Shown here: positions 1 to 11,027 of the stretch, one piece after another
Numbering within the stretch: position 1 is the stretch's first letter
How the letters are laid out: each line of letters begins with the position of its first letter
Assembly (NCBI GenBank): GCA_963565915.1
Contig: OY751490.1
Span: 806,001-870,000 of the forward strand
Length of the DNA: 64,000 nucleotides
Source: Entoloma clypeatum
Taxonomy: Eukaryota; Basidiomycota; Agaricomycetes; Agaricales; Entolomataceae
Direction of reading: 5' to 3'
Notes under the pieces: model-generated
The model's input: only the letters and a program-made list of their open reading frames with translations
What the model was told of the DNA's origin: nothing
Databases searched by the model: none
Translations under genes and position numbers: made by a program

Positions 1-235
1 TGCGGAAGCCGGGCTGGTCAACAGTGGTAACCAGCACAGGGGGAGCAGCAGCAGTGGCCCCAGGGGTGGAGACCGTGGTGGTGAAGTCGGCGATGACAGG
101 GCGGGTGATATCGCCAGAAACAAGGCGCCAGACTCCTTGATGAAGGAGGTAGGACTTCATCCTTTCGGCCCAGCTTTGGTAGTCAATGCCGTCGAAGATG
201 ACGATGGAGTCGAGGGCGGAGCGAGAGGTAGACAT
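1..235 (-). CDS. Copia Gag-Pol polyprotein, N-terminal fragment (cut by window edge)
   Basis: This is the first ~78 codons of a Ty1/Copia polyprotein read on the minus strand from an ATG at 235-233. It begins with the same MSTSRSALDSI-type N-terminus as the complete Copia polyprotein at 42979-47769 and runs colinear with it, including the tract ending near a HQGVWRLVSGDI-like stretch. This is the Gag-like leader part; protease, integrase and RT would lie to the left of the window. No stop is seen in the visible part. The match to the complete copy is strong, but whether this copy is intact cannot be judged here. Confidence 0.85.
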   Translation of the reverse strand, partial: MSTSRSALDSIVIFDGIDYQSWAERMKSYLLHQGVWRLVSGDITRPVIADFTTTVSTPGATAAAPPVLVTTVDQPGFR

Positions 236-597
236 TGTAGATGAATCTAAAAAAGGGTTCCCAATCAGTGATGTGTTATGAATATGATTCAAGAAAACAA
301 TTAAATGATTCCTTATGACATATTCCCTTTAGGAATAGTGGTCACGGGAAAACCCTTTATATGTCAGAAACGTATGAGGTGCGATCAATGTTTCCACATG
401 GAGTGTACTAGGTCAATCCCCTTAGGGACGTTTCATGACAGGTACTTGTCGTAATGACGTTCCCAGGTTCATATGTGAAGAAGTAAGACTCAGAACCTAG
501 ATCTTTCGATCGGTTCTTCGCCAGCCAGGGTAGAGTGGGCAGGTACTCGCTGTTGCCAGCGTTTCCCAAGTCCCTCTGCTATCCGGGGCCCATAACC
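236..597 (-). other. Copia 5' untranslated leader
   Basis: This stretch lies between the Copia start codon and its 5' LTR. It is near-identical to 47770-48131 of the complete Copia. It holds the primer binding site at its LTR-proximal end and no gene. Confidence 0.8.
586..597 (-). promoter_or_regulatory. Copia primer binding site (half-tRNA iMet type)
   Basis: Directly inside the LTR the minus strand reads GGTTATGGGCCC. This is complementary to the anticodon-arm sequence GGGCCCAUAACC of eukaryotic initiator tRNA-Met. Drosophila copia uses the same region, primed by a cleaved 5' half of tRNA-iMet rather than the 3' CCA end. Seen directly: the sequence and its position. Known: the copia mechanism. 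Inferred: the same use here. Confidence 0.7.
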
Positions 598-907
598 TGT
601 TGAAGTTCCACCTGGGCGCTAGCCGCAAGTGTACTGAAGCAACCGGCTACAGTGGAAGTACTCTACGATACCGTTCTGACCACTTACATGGATTGGAGAG
701 GGTGAGGCTGGTGAGAGCGGTTGAGGCTGGTAAGAGCGATGGAGGCGGTTAAGAGTCAAGAGACAACTTGTTGATATTGACAGTTTCCTGGTCTTATATA
801 CCGTACTACTGTTTGTACCAACCAAACAAGTATGTAATGAAGATATGTAAAGGTCACGTGATGTAATCTAATCTAATCTAATCTACGTGATGGGAAAAGT
901 TTCAACA
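598..907 (-). repeat. 5' LTR of the left-edge Copia element
   Basis: This 310-bp LTR has TGTTGAAG..TTTCAACA termini. It matches the two LTRs of the complete Copia (42602-42911 and 48132-48441) with a few substitutions and small indels. On the minus strand it contains a TATATAA-type box, a CACGTG E-box and a short (TTAGA)n tract near its 5' end. The partner LTR is outside the window, so a TSD cannot be tested; the outer flank is ACATA. Confidence 0.85.
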
Positions 908-914
908 ACATATC

Positions 915-1385
915 CATCAGCGAACCTACATTTTACTCCTGGGAGCTCATATGAGCATCAACGAGCCAAAACGAGTGCATCTGAGTTGCGATCCGATGAG
1001 CCCCACAAGATTGGCCACCAACTCCCATGAGTAAAACTGTCAATTATAGAGAAGGCAGTTTCCACAACTTCCTTATAGTCAGTTTTGGGTGCTATAGTGG
1101 TCAGGGCTATTGGATAGGCCACAAATACATCCCATTTGATGCACAGAATAAGGGATTACCTTTTGGATGACTCACAAGGGCTAAATTGTTGTGCTGATCT
1201 TGCATGAAGCAAATCTGGTAAAATCCCCTTCACTTTTCATTTTTCATTATAAAAGACAACTCATAGAATGAGATTTAAAAGCTCAAAATTATTCTGTGGT
1301 CTTATACAACACCTTCGCAGAGTTCTGTCCATTGGCCACTTTGACAAGCTGACGAGGTCACGAGATTTGTGTAGATTTGCTGATG
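915..1385. mobile_element. MITE-like TIR element, copy 1
   Basis: This 471-bp element is bounded by near-identical inverted termini, CATCAGCGAACCTACA at the left and TGTAGATTTGCTGATG at the right. The whole unit recurs in opposite orientation at 55997-56469 at high similarity. Inside is a second inverted pair built on CTCCCATGAGTA, able to fold a ~100-nt hairpin. It has no coding capacity. The TA flank seen at copy 2 is not evident here. It is probably a non-autonomous DNA transposon of Tc1/mariner type, judging by the TA at copy 2. Confidence 0.6.
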
Positions 1386-2941
1386 CTCTCCTCAAGACAA
1401 GTACTCTCCATCTATCAGAATTGGACTATATACATATAACCAGATTGCTGGAAAGAGGTGAGAGATCACATATCTAGCATATACAGAAGATTCCACATAA
1501 TTATGTGGAGGGTGGACAGCTGACTGCAAGATATGATGTTGGACACATTAGTTGAGGTATTAGCCTCTGGGTACTTGCAAACTGTCTCATGTTGGCACCT
1601 GTATCATTCACAAACATCCAGCCTCTCTCACTCCATAAGATTGATATGAGTCTTTTATATGAGGTAGATTTGTTCTCTTGCCCCTTTCCAACACTTTCAT
1701 GATGTGTATTGTAGATGGAGAATACTTGACTGGACAGAATTCTTATAAAATAGTCTACATATATACTCCACCTTATTCCTTTGGTCAATATTATCTCATA
1801 TACTTCAAATCTAAGAGGGTCTAAAAGGTCAGAGGGATATTCTCCATGCCTTTGCTGGAATATGGTGCATATTTGGAAATACAGGTGGTTGAAAGCATAT
1901 ACCTCTAGAAATAGATCTAGGCATTTTCTCACTTATTCCTTCGGCGAAATACATCTTCTATATATATTATCTACAGTGGCAGAATATGAGAGGCAATGGT
2001 TCCACGGTTCTGATGATATGAAGTGTGCATCATTATTTTTGGGGCAATCAGAAGACATAGCTGGATCAGTTCATCTAAACATTTTCTGGCATATTCCTTT
2101 CACAAAAGACACACCTAATTTATGTTTCAAATAAGGACTACAAAGATATTAGGTATAGGCCTTCTGGTTGTAGTGCAATATAAGGTGTGCTTTTTTCACT
2201 TTTTGGCAGTTGCAGGATATATACCTACATGAGTTGAAATAAACATTGCTCTTTTGTAAAATGCATATAATGTATTATTTAATTGAGATTGAGGATACAA
2301 AATATGAAAGCAATCCACCCATTGGATGGCCCGAGATACATGATTTTGTGGTCAATGACATCGGGTTTTCGGTGAAGCTCTGGTATAGTTCGACACCCTT
2401 GGTCATCGGTTCACACGCTGAGGTGAAAAATAAGGCCTTATCCAGCCTTATAATCGGCTACCAGTCTGGGGTTTAAGCATCAGTTATTGGTGCTTCGCCC
2501 CTCAGTCTGGCACCTTACGAGCAGTAAATAGAAGTATTAGATTAGAAGGTAATGAATTATAAAGTATTATAAGGACTTACGCTCAGCCATCGACATTGTA
2601 TTCAGTAATCAGCCCCTGACACTTGCTTTGGCAGAATGGGCCTCGTGAACATCTAATATAAGTATTGTTTTGAAAGATAAGACATTATCGAGCAGTCTCA
2701 ACAGGTCACCAGCATTGGATCGAAGGATCTGACGCTGATGCTCACTCCTTCGGAATTGCACGTCGTGATCGGCACAGCACATAAATCAAGACATTACCAG
2801 GTCTTGTCATCACCTCGAACACTGTTCATCAGCCTGATAGTGGGTGAGCGAAATACGTCGTCATTGAGATATTATGGTAAGTATTAAAGCCTATGGCGCA
2901 ACGGAATCATGATGGTATGATTTTCTGAATCTCTTGTATTA
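1386..2941. other. AT-rich stretch without a recognisable gene
   Basis: Only short ORFs occur, the longest 143 codons on the minus strand at 1501-1932, with no recognisable motif. Around 2430-2520 there are short palindromic patches. The right part probably includes the 3' end of the Plavaka-type transposon, but its terminal repeat was not found by eye. Confidence 0.4.
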
Positions 2942-5900
2942 TTAACCATATATAATCCCATCACCGTCTTCTGAGCCATCGTCGCTATTGCCACCGCCAG
3001 CCTCCGAAGCGTCACTCTCAACATCATCCCAACCTTCTCGGTCATGGTCATCCAAAGTCATTTCCGGATTGGCCGATTCGTTGTTCTCCAAGTCTGTGTT
3101 ACGCAAATCCATATCTCCTGGCAGAACTTCGGGATCCATGGGTAAATTGTCCAAATTGTCCAAAGTTTGGGTCTCCTTCGTCGACTGGTCGGGGATACAC
3201 TGGTTGGAATGGGATGCGGATTGATGCGCATGAAGATGGCCGACCCCAAGGCCCCAATGGTATTGCATGAGAAGATCCCGGTCAGAAAATCTGTAGGATC
3301 TAAATCAACTCTATATTCAAATCATGAAATTGCTGAGCATACCGGCCAATATAATATCGTTTGTAGTCTGTGCTATCCTTAGCGCAACGCGATATGTCAA
3401 TCTTGGTTCCTGGTCGTGTGCCGCTTGAAAACGCCGGAATGATGTGACACCCCCGCAAGACGTCCGTTGGATCCACAAAGCCGAAGGATTGATCGCTTCG
3501 TAGAGGAGGAAAGCGAACTGAGTTCAGTGTGGAATTGCTCCACCCTGAAGATCCTGGGTTGATGACTTCGTACCATCGAACCCACAAGAAATCGAAGCGG
3601 TAGGTCTTATAGTCTCGCATCCCAGGTTTGATATAGATCACGTTCGCATGGTAGGCACCCAGGACTCGTGCGTACAAAAAGGGGTGCGAGTTTGAAACAG
3701 AACCATCCACACCGTCTGCAAGTAGCATGACATTGTGGCGGGATGTTCCTGGTTTGACGATGTCGGTCCCGCGTCGCACGGCATATGTAGTGAAGTTGAA
3801 CTTAAGAAGTCGGTGGTGGTATATGCGATCATTCTTGAAGAACACGAAGTCGTGCGCGTTTTCATCCAAATCAGCAGAAGACGCAGGAGCTGTACGAATG
3901 CACGAGATTCTGTCCAAATTAATGTTTTCCCGCTTGAGCGTTGCTTGGATGCGAGAAAGTAAATGTCCTTTCAACTTCGGCAGAAAATTCTGTGCAAGAT
4001 ATGTGAGGAGGGAGCAAGTAAGAAAAGACGAGCGGTCTTGCCTTAATAGCGGGGTCACCCTCGTTCTGTTGTAGAAAAGTGGGAATATGTATTGGGAGAT
4101 TTTGTGATGTTCCTATGTTGTAGCGGGCGTTGGGATCGATGATCATACTGTCTGGGTCTCTTTGAAGGTGAGAGCCATTCAGGTTTTCACGGATCGTGCG
4201 GATGTGGCGTTGTCGTTGCTCAATCTTTGACAATTGCTGGGGTATCAATCGCCCATTAGTTCGAAGGTGCCGTCCTTTTGAAGTTCGATGCTCCCGTTCA
4301 GTCTGGTGGATAATCGATATCAAACATCTTATTTGGCCTGAATCAAGAAAGGCTTACCGGCTGAGTAGAGTATGAGTCTATCGTACCGAACCGTCGAATC
4401 ATAGAGGGGTAATCCCCAAGCGAATGAAATTTGTAAGTCTTTAGGTTCAGCTGCTTTGGTTGTCGCGCGCTCTTGCCCGGTTTGGGGGCTTTCGGCTTGG
4501 AGGATCCTGCTTCTGCTGTGGCTACATTTTTCTCCTGACGTCGCATCCGGGCTACCTGCTCACGTTGCAATTCCCGTGTTGGAAATGCTGCACACGTTTG
4601 ATCTTGGAAGGTCCGGAGTGTGTTGCCAAGTGTCATTGTGGCTTGCGAGAGAAGGGCTAAAGTTGAGTCCGTATGCATCCGGAGCTTGGCGAGGCCATGC
4701 CAATGTGCCAGATCGAACAAAACCTTGAGAACATGTGTATTGTGGGGTTCAGGCAGAAGGCCGTCGAAAACAGGTATGGCGCACTGGAGTCGCACATCGC
4801 CGTCAGCCGGAATCATGTTATGACTGTGGTGTTGATCCGCTTACTTGTAGCATATCCTCATAGTCGTGAGCAGTCATCTTCTTGAGTTCCGACCGGTTTG
4901 TCATTATCCTTCTTATACCATCAGTTCCAAAGGGTGGGATCTCCCTAAAGCTAATTGAATGTTAATACTAGGTCTCAAACATCCAATAGGTACATACCGC
5001 CGATCCAATTCATGTTTTAAATTTTCGTTTACGCAGTCCAGAAGGCGCAACAGGTGGATGAAGATCGCTTTCCAGACACCAAGTTCGACTTCATGCAATA
5101 GATCGACCACAAGTGTGTCAAAAATATTAAAGTTAAACGGTGCCAGTCTGTCTGAAAATGCATTCTAGAACAGTTGATATGGAATCAGCCAGATAATACA
5201 GAAATGCTGAGAAAAAGTCACCGTCGTTGGGACCAGGGAGTCCTCTTTTAAGAGATTTTCGACAGCCACACCACTAATTGCAGAGTTCTTGACATATATG
5301 GCCTCACACGCGGCCTTAACACGGTCACGCCGCTCTACATCATCAATACGCGCGAGGGATTGACGCTGCATCATATCGCTGGCCGTTCCCATGTTGGGTA
5401 CACGATCCATTGGGATTAGACACCGGGGACAAGGGCAGCGACCGAGGTTACGGATGCCGGCTAAAAGTATTCTAAGGTATAGCTGAGCTTACGACGATCC
5501 AGTAGCATAAAGGGAACTTACTTCTCCTTATAATCAGCGGAATTTGTGAATATCCGAGGGTAAAATCGCCGACAAATCTTGTCACAACACTCCACAACCA
5601 TTCCATGCTTATATGCTTTCAAAAAGTCGTCGTCGAGGATGATTGACCATTGAGCGTGGTACAATTCTCGGGCACAGTGTGCTGAAAAGGCGGAGTTAGG
5701 ACCCTTGCCACCAATGTTCTCTGCCGCAAAGGCCGTGAAAGCATCAGGAAGCTGGAATGGGATTGAGCACCTGATAATTATTAGCATCAAATTGACGCAC
5801 CGTTTCCAGATAAGCAATGTGCTCGAACGCATGACAAGAAGGTTTCGATCTGCGGTCTTTCGATTCGTTCCCAATCGTGAGATACACAGGCCACAATTTT

Positions 5901-7252
5901 GCGGTGCTGAAGGACGTGAGCTCGGTAGCATCAGAGGCGAACATGAGACCGATCACGACCCTCGGAAGATCGCATCCTGGTTCTCCAGGGGACTCTTGGA
6001 GTTCGCGATGGGCCTCGATGAATGCTTCTGATGTGAATAGTTCACCATATACTCGGACCGGTTTAACGGCTTCACTTGGTTCCCAAAAGAGTTCGTAGGG
6101 TTCGAAATGGATATGAGGGTGCGTCGAGGGTCTGGTGAGTTTCTCTCTGATCACAGTCGTTAATCGGCGGTGGTGAAGGGTGCCTGCATTGAACTCTTTT
6201 TTCCCTGGGTTTAGCGCTCTCTGATGGAAAGGAATGTCGACCTTGATTGGTGTCTTGATCCAGTGCCCAAGTTCAATGTTATCCGCCACATCCTCCCAAC
6301 CGTCATCATTCGAATCCCTGGAGTGTTTCCCGCTCAGGTGGCTATCAATATATTGCCAGTTATTCCCGGCGACATCCTCAGGGCGAAAGTCTGGATGCCC
6401 AACGATCTTGACAAGATTTTGGAAGCTAGATTGTGACTTCCTTTCACCGTCGTTCCAATACCATTCTCCAAGCAAAAAAGAGGATTGGTTCGGATATGGG
6501 TAGTAATGGCGGGGGGGATGGGTACAAGATGAATCCGGCAATGTGTCTATCAAGTCGTTCAGCGCGACGTTTTCGTCGGGATCGTGATCCGGGAAGCGTT
6601 CCGCGAAGAATTGTCGGAAAAGGCCAAATGCATTGCGCGCGGATTTCAGCAGTTTTTTGACCGGAGATACGCACACTGGGGATTGCTGGGCTGGAGATAC
6701 ACGTGGAGAATCAGAAACAAGTTGTGAAAATGTTGGGGGAAGGGCCGTTGGAGGTTCGGGAGCTATGTCGCGATAGCGCCGTGGCAATTGACGATTTTGG
6801 CGGCGCGTTCTCCGTTCCGCTAAAGGCTGATCGAGATCTTGATATTTCGCGCAAGCTGGCTCAGGGACCTGACGAAAACAGATGTCTGCATAAACAAAGG
6901 CGGCGGGTTGAAGGAAAAATCTCACCTGTTCGTGGGTAGGTAAAATCTCGGACGAAGGTGACTCGCCGACGATAGGATCGGTTGAAGTATTTGTGGCTTC
7001 TCGTTCTTCCATCTTACGGCGTTTTTTGGCCCGAAAGACTTCTCTGACCTTTTCCAGAGCCGAGGAAAGGTGCTTCTTCGTCTTCGGACATGTGCGTGTA
7101 TGGTATGTATATGTATGCGGTGCGGAGAACGTCCGTCCACACATGCAAGCTTGAGACCACGCGGGTGGCATATCCATTGCTGGGGCAGTACTCTGGAAGG
7201 ATGTAGGACGAGGAGGGGACTCGATTTGATGGGATGCCAGCCCGCCTACCAA
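2942..7252 (-). CDS. Plavaka-type transposase (nine exons, apparently intact)
   Basis: Nine exons on the minus strand, given in + coordinates from 5' to 3': 7252-5801, 5751-5522, 5471-5222, 5164-4998, 4950-4845, 4783-4358, 4302-4042, 3989-3343, 3290-2942. They join in one frame to 1295 codons plus TAA. Introns are 47-61 bp; the one at 3990-4041 is GC-AG. The product starts with a Cys/His cluster (C36, C38, H51, C55), then a basic linker. The body has features I associate with the basidiomycete Plavaka transposase family: GLMFASDATELTSFSTAKLW, a RCPCPRCLIPMDRVP cysteine patch, LLHEVELGVWKAIF, and YHWGLGVGH near an acidic C-terminus. It would act in the nucleus on the ends of its own transposon. 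Those ends were not located. It has no stops or frameshifts, so it could be active. Family assignment is from recall, not a search. Confidence 0.8.
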
Positions 7253-7829
7253 GGGCGCCGGGGAGTCTTGTCGAAATGGCAGGAAATTTGACTCATCGGT
7301 GGGTTGCGCTGATTGTGTGGTGAGTCATTATGATGGCTGGTTGGTTGATAATGGTTGGTCGATAAGGAGGATGTAAAAGGAGGATGTACCTTGAATTTGC
7401 TATTGCCAAAACTCTACATGCGGACTCGACGATGGGGAGTACCTGAGTGGTGGCTGGTAATCGTTCTCGAGGCTTGGTTCATGCTAGTAAAGGAACCCAT
7501 TTTAGTCCCGGTAAGGCGTTTTGAGAAGTCCCACTGCTTGGCATGTCTTACTAGTAGAACATCGAATCGTATTCCCAGTAGTCGGTCGAAAGGCATGATG
7601 GTCATAGCCGCCGCCGATGTGGCACGCGATGAAGGCGCAGTGCCATATGTCACACACTACCAGCGTCACGACTGTCGTCACAGGACTCGCCGTGTTCAAT
7701 TCAACTTGAAGTTGGGCGGCCCTCGGTGCCGTTCGGCCGCAAATCGTACTCAGACTCGGACTCGCTCGGAGTACTATTGCCAAAGTCCGAGTCGAAGGCT
7801 TGACCCACTAGTACCACTGGCAGCTCTCA
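7253..7829. other. Region between Plavaka transposase and the deaminase-like gene
   Basis: No convincing gene. It should contain the promoter of the divergent transposase, possibly one terminus of the Plavaka element, and the promoter of the gene starting at 7830. From about 7730 the sequence is rich in repeated ACTCGGACTCG-like words. Confidence 0.35.
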
Positions 7830-9866
7830 ATGCCTCTCTTTAACTTGAACTACGGTTGGAAGTCGAGGGGTCCCGCCCCAATCATTCGTCATGACACGAC
7901 CATCGCCTCTTCCTCTCATAGGCAAGGCATCCTCGCATTCCGCGCAATCACAACGCTACTCTCTATGGTACAGAAGCATCCGCCGGAATTCGACGATGGC
8001 AGTTTAAGCCAGGCAAACACCGAGCAACGCCGAGAGCTAAGGATACTTAACGCTCTTGCAACCGTCATGGTCATGGACATGGAAGTTTTTGCGGTCATGG
8101 CGAAGGATATCGACAACAGTGGTCTATTGAGGGTCATTACGAGCCAACAGCACGGAAACAACGAAACCGACACCTCATCTTCACGTTCCTTCATGGATCT
8201 TTACCGGTTCTTCGTTAACAAGAACCCACGCCCGGATTCTCCTGTGGACAACGTCAGACCCGTCCTCATCGATCCAACGCCTCCGGAGTACTTTAGCAAG
8301 TTGTACCAGGACTTGCAGGCAGACCCGGAACGCCTGCGTCCGCAGCTGATTGAGTATGCCAGTAAACAATTGTGAGTCCCATGCAACTGCTTCTTGCTAA
8401 CGTTACTCATATGTAAGTAGGAGCAACTCGGAAAAGTTTAGCTCCGAGTCCGAGCACGTATGGATTCTGACGAAACTACTCGTCCCGCCGACATCTGAAG
8501 GCCGCAAGAACTACGCCCGCGACTTCTTATGCTACGTCGTCGCTGCCAGCCACAAGAAAATCTTCCATCGGTTGAACCATCAGACGCTTTCAATGCCATA
8601 CTATACATCGCTGCGGGAGGTAAAAGCCTTTCAATTTGAGGAGCTCGCCGAGAAACCGGAACCCAAGCCGGTGGAACTACAAAACGATGCGGTACTACTG
8701 CGCGCACTCCCCGGGCTCAACCTCCGTGCGGAAATCCCGAGGTTATTGGAGCAAGCTGCTCTCTACACCGAAGACACGTTTTTGGAATTTCATGAGCTCC
8801 TATTGGAGCTTCTCTCTACCTTCTACCTCGCTCTCAGGCAACTTTGTTGCACCAATTCCTCGGGCTCTGGTCGCGAATCGAAACCCAGGGACCATTTGTT
8901 GGTTGTTGTGGCATATGGGTATGCCCTTCAGCGGATGGTCAAGGGTTCTGGGATCTCACACTATTTGCAAAACATCGAACCATCACTCACTGACCACCGT
9001 CCTGAGGATTCGAACATGGCGTCGGAAGACCATGATGTTGACCTTGAGGCGGTTCAGCCGGGTAACCTCAAGCAAAACGATGGCAAGCAGCAGCCCCTAT
9101 GGATGTCATACCTGGCCTGGCTGAGGCTAATACTGGTTCACTTCGACTCCGTTGACATCCTTGTCGACTTCGTCACGGGTCGGTTTTTCCAAGCCAAGGC
9201 TGTCTCCATCCAAATTTTGTCAATGCCGAACGTTGATCGGAGTATGCTTCCATGGAAGGACGTGCTCAATGATCAAGACACAGTCAATTTTCTAGATGCG
9301 GGGATATCCTGTCGTCCCGCAGAAATATTGGTTCGAATCAAGGGTATCAGGACGATCGGCAAGAAATTCTCACAAGGAACCGGTGGGCGATGGGGTCTGC
9401 TATCAGCCGCCGTAGACCAGTTAAAGGACCTCATATCTCCACCTCCTCCACCTCAACCCCAATCCGAATCCCCGTCTCCATTCTCCCCGGTTCAATTGGT
9501 TTGGGAGAGTTATGTAAACCAACTATCGGCAATTGTCATGGAGCTAAATCCCGCCAGAAACAAGTCGTCGACCTCGTGTGACACGCTCATCACGAGGTTG
9601 GATGAGATCCTTGGACCACTGCAAGACACCGTGGGATTCTTCAACGATCTCAAGAATTGGAACACTGAGGGTTTCAAAGGCTCGCTACATTGCGAGGCCT
9701 CCCTTGCTAGTCTCTTTATGCTCCCACAGGACTCGCTTTCCCAACTCGGCGACCATTTGGATGGATTGGAAGTAAGCTGTATTGTTTTGATACTTTTGGC
9801 TGTTATATCCTGATTAATATGAGCAGAAAAACGGACGAGTCATTGGAGTCTCAAAACGATGCTGTC
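7830..9866 (+). pseudogene. OTT_1508-type deaminase-like gene, 5' part, cut by Gypsy A
   Basis: Exons are 7830-8371, 8421-9771 and 9827-9866, with GT-AG introns of 49 and 55 bp. The start at 7830 is the first ATG of the open frame; an upstream exon is not excluded. Together with 16455-16804 and counting one copy of the 5-bp target duplication, the frame runs 760 codons without a stop. The long helical N-terminal region is unrecognised. Near the end is His-Cys-Glu (9688-9696), and exon 3 ends in IGVSKRC-C, the start of a Cys-Cys-Pro-x-Cys motif. HxE followed by CPxC is the zinc/catalytic signature of cytidine-deaminase-like proteins; the fungal OTT_1508 deaminase family has this arrangement. 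The substrate is unknown. Gypsy A interrupts it after the second Cys codon, so this allele should be null unless spliced around. The pieces are otherwise undamaged. Confidence 0.65.
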
Positions 9867-10118
9867 TGTTACGGACTAACGACTACGGACGTATATGCTT
9901 ACTTTTTCACTTTTACTCATCGGCCCCCGCTTACACATATCGTATTATACTTTATTCCCTTTAGTATACTTCGCTCCCGCGCTGACTCGCTTTCCGCAGC
10001 TGTCTGACTCATTCCGCAGTCAGCTTACTCATTAGTGCATAGCCTTCCGCAGTCGCCTTACTCATGCGCACTGCCTTCCGCAGTTACTGACTCATTCGCT
10101 ACCGCTCATAGTCAGTAC

Positions 10119-10126
10119 TATATAAA
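10119..10126 (+). promoter_or_regulatory. TATA box of Gypsy A promoter
   Basis: TATATAAA in the LTR, 34 nt upstream of 10153, the proposed RNA 5' end. That spacing fits RNA polymerase II initiation. Confidence 0.65.
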
Positions 10127-10152
10127 CCTCATGTACCATAGCCACATTCCTT

Positions 10153-10163
10153 AGATTTAGCAA
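10153..10163 (+). promoter_or_regulatory. Proposed RNA 5' end acting as self-primer (Gypsy A)
   Basis: AGATTTAGCAA here is the exact reverse complement of 10239-10249, just downstream of the LTR. Yeast Tf1 is known to prime reverse transcription with the first 11 nt of its own transcript folded onto such a site. The 11-nt match and the distance to the TATA box support the same device here; the transcription start itself is inferred. Confidence 0.6.
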
Positions 10164-10238
10164 TCACATTGCTCTTCGCCTTTCCATCTTCCTGCATACT
10201 CTGCCCGAACCTTGGAACGGTTTGTTACGCATAACAAG

Positions 10239-10249
10239 TTGCTAAATCT
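10239..10249 (+). promoter_or_regulatory. Self-priming primer binding site of Gypsy A
   Basis: TTGCTAAATCT lies 2 nt after the end of the 5' LTR and is complementary to 10153-10163. No tRNA-type TGG start is present at this position, which argues against ordinary tRNA priming. Confidence 0.6.
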
Positions 10250-11027
10250 CGTTAGGTTCGCCCAGAGCGAAGAGAGCAACTACCAGACAAGTCAAGACGT
10301 CGCGCTTCTTTGAAGACTTCACCAGTAACCCATTCAGCACGCCAGAAGCCCGACAGGAGGAGCTAAGTCCTCGAGACAGTATCGATTTTACGCTTATCCA
10401 GCAGTACATCGAATCGGAGATCCGTCGCATCCTACAGCAGGTGCTTGACGAAGAACTAGACAACGACGAGCATCGCCCCCACGGCGAAATAGCAGAGAGC
10501 ATCCATCTTGCTCGGCAACACCAGATCGCGCGTTACAACGCCCGACAGAACGAACTCGAAAGCTTTCGCGTTCAAGAAGGACCTCAGACAGGTCGGATCA
10601 CAGAGATCAGAGAGTTTATCGGTGTCCAGACAACCGTTATCAGAAGATTGATTAGGACGCTCACATCGAGACGTCCCAGAGCCACATCATCACGTCCTAC
10701 TCGAAGCAGCAGATCTACGCCCACTTCACCATCGAAGAACAACAAACCAAGTACAACCGCTGGGCACGAAACGAGAGACTTGACCCCTTCTCGCGACCAA
10801 CAGACGCGCAGGAACAGAGATTCCTTAGAGATCTACAGAGGAAATATCCCGAACGTTTTGCCACCGATTCCGCCGACGAGTCCCCTGACGAATTTACTTT
10901 TGACTCCGCGCAGTCAGATACCGAACAGACGCCTAGAACAGGGACTGATTTTCAACCCCTACCTGTATCCCGAACCCCATCTTCATCCCAACAATCCGAC
11001 ACCTCTCCTACTCCGCAGGTTCTAGAC
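10250..11027 (+). other. ATG-free leader with open, protein-like frames before gag (Gypsy A)
   Basis: From the proposed RNA start (10153) to the gag ATG (11028) there is no ATG in any frame, although about ten would be expected. One frame (10246-11025) is open without an ATG and reads like protein (acidic, Arg/Glu-rich) up to about 10655. From 10656 the gag frame itself is open and protein-like (Gln/Ser/Pro-rich) up to gag. The change of frame near 10650 could be a 2-nt insertion or a -1 shift. It is either a scanning leader kept free of ATGs or an N-terminal Gag extension begun at a non-AUG codon. Confidence 0.55.

Larger units (their letters stand above)
9867..10236 (+). repeat. 5' LTR of Gypsy A
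   Basis: 370 bp, TGTTACGG..CATAACA. It holds several CCGCAGT / CTTACTCAT short repeats upstream of a TATA box at 10119. It is identical by eye to 16080-16449. Confidence 0.93.

Noticed and set aside
1501..1932. 143-codon minus-strand ORF.
   Set aside because: No recognisable family; lies in AT-rich repeat-flanked DNA with an overlapping plus ORF.
2246..2941. Terminal inverted repeat of the Plavaka-type transposon.
   Set aside because: No matching inverse sequence was found by eye in 7253-7829, so element ends are left undefined.
7355..7843. 162-codon plus-strand ORF before the deaminase-like gene.
   Set aside because: Composition unlike protein, no motif, and an overlapping minus ORF; more likely promoter and transposon flank.
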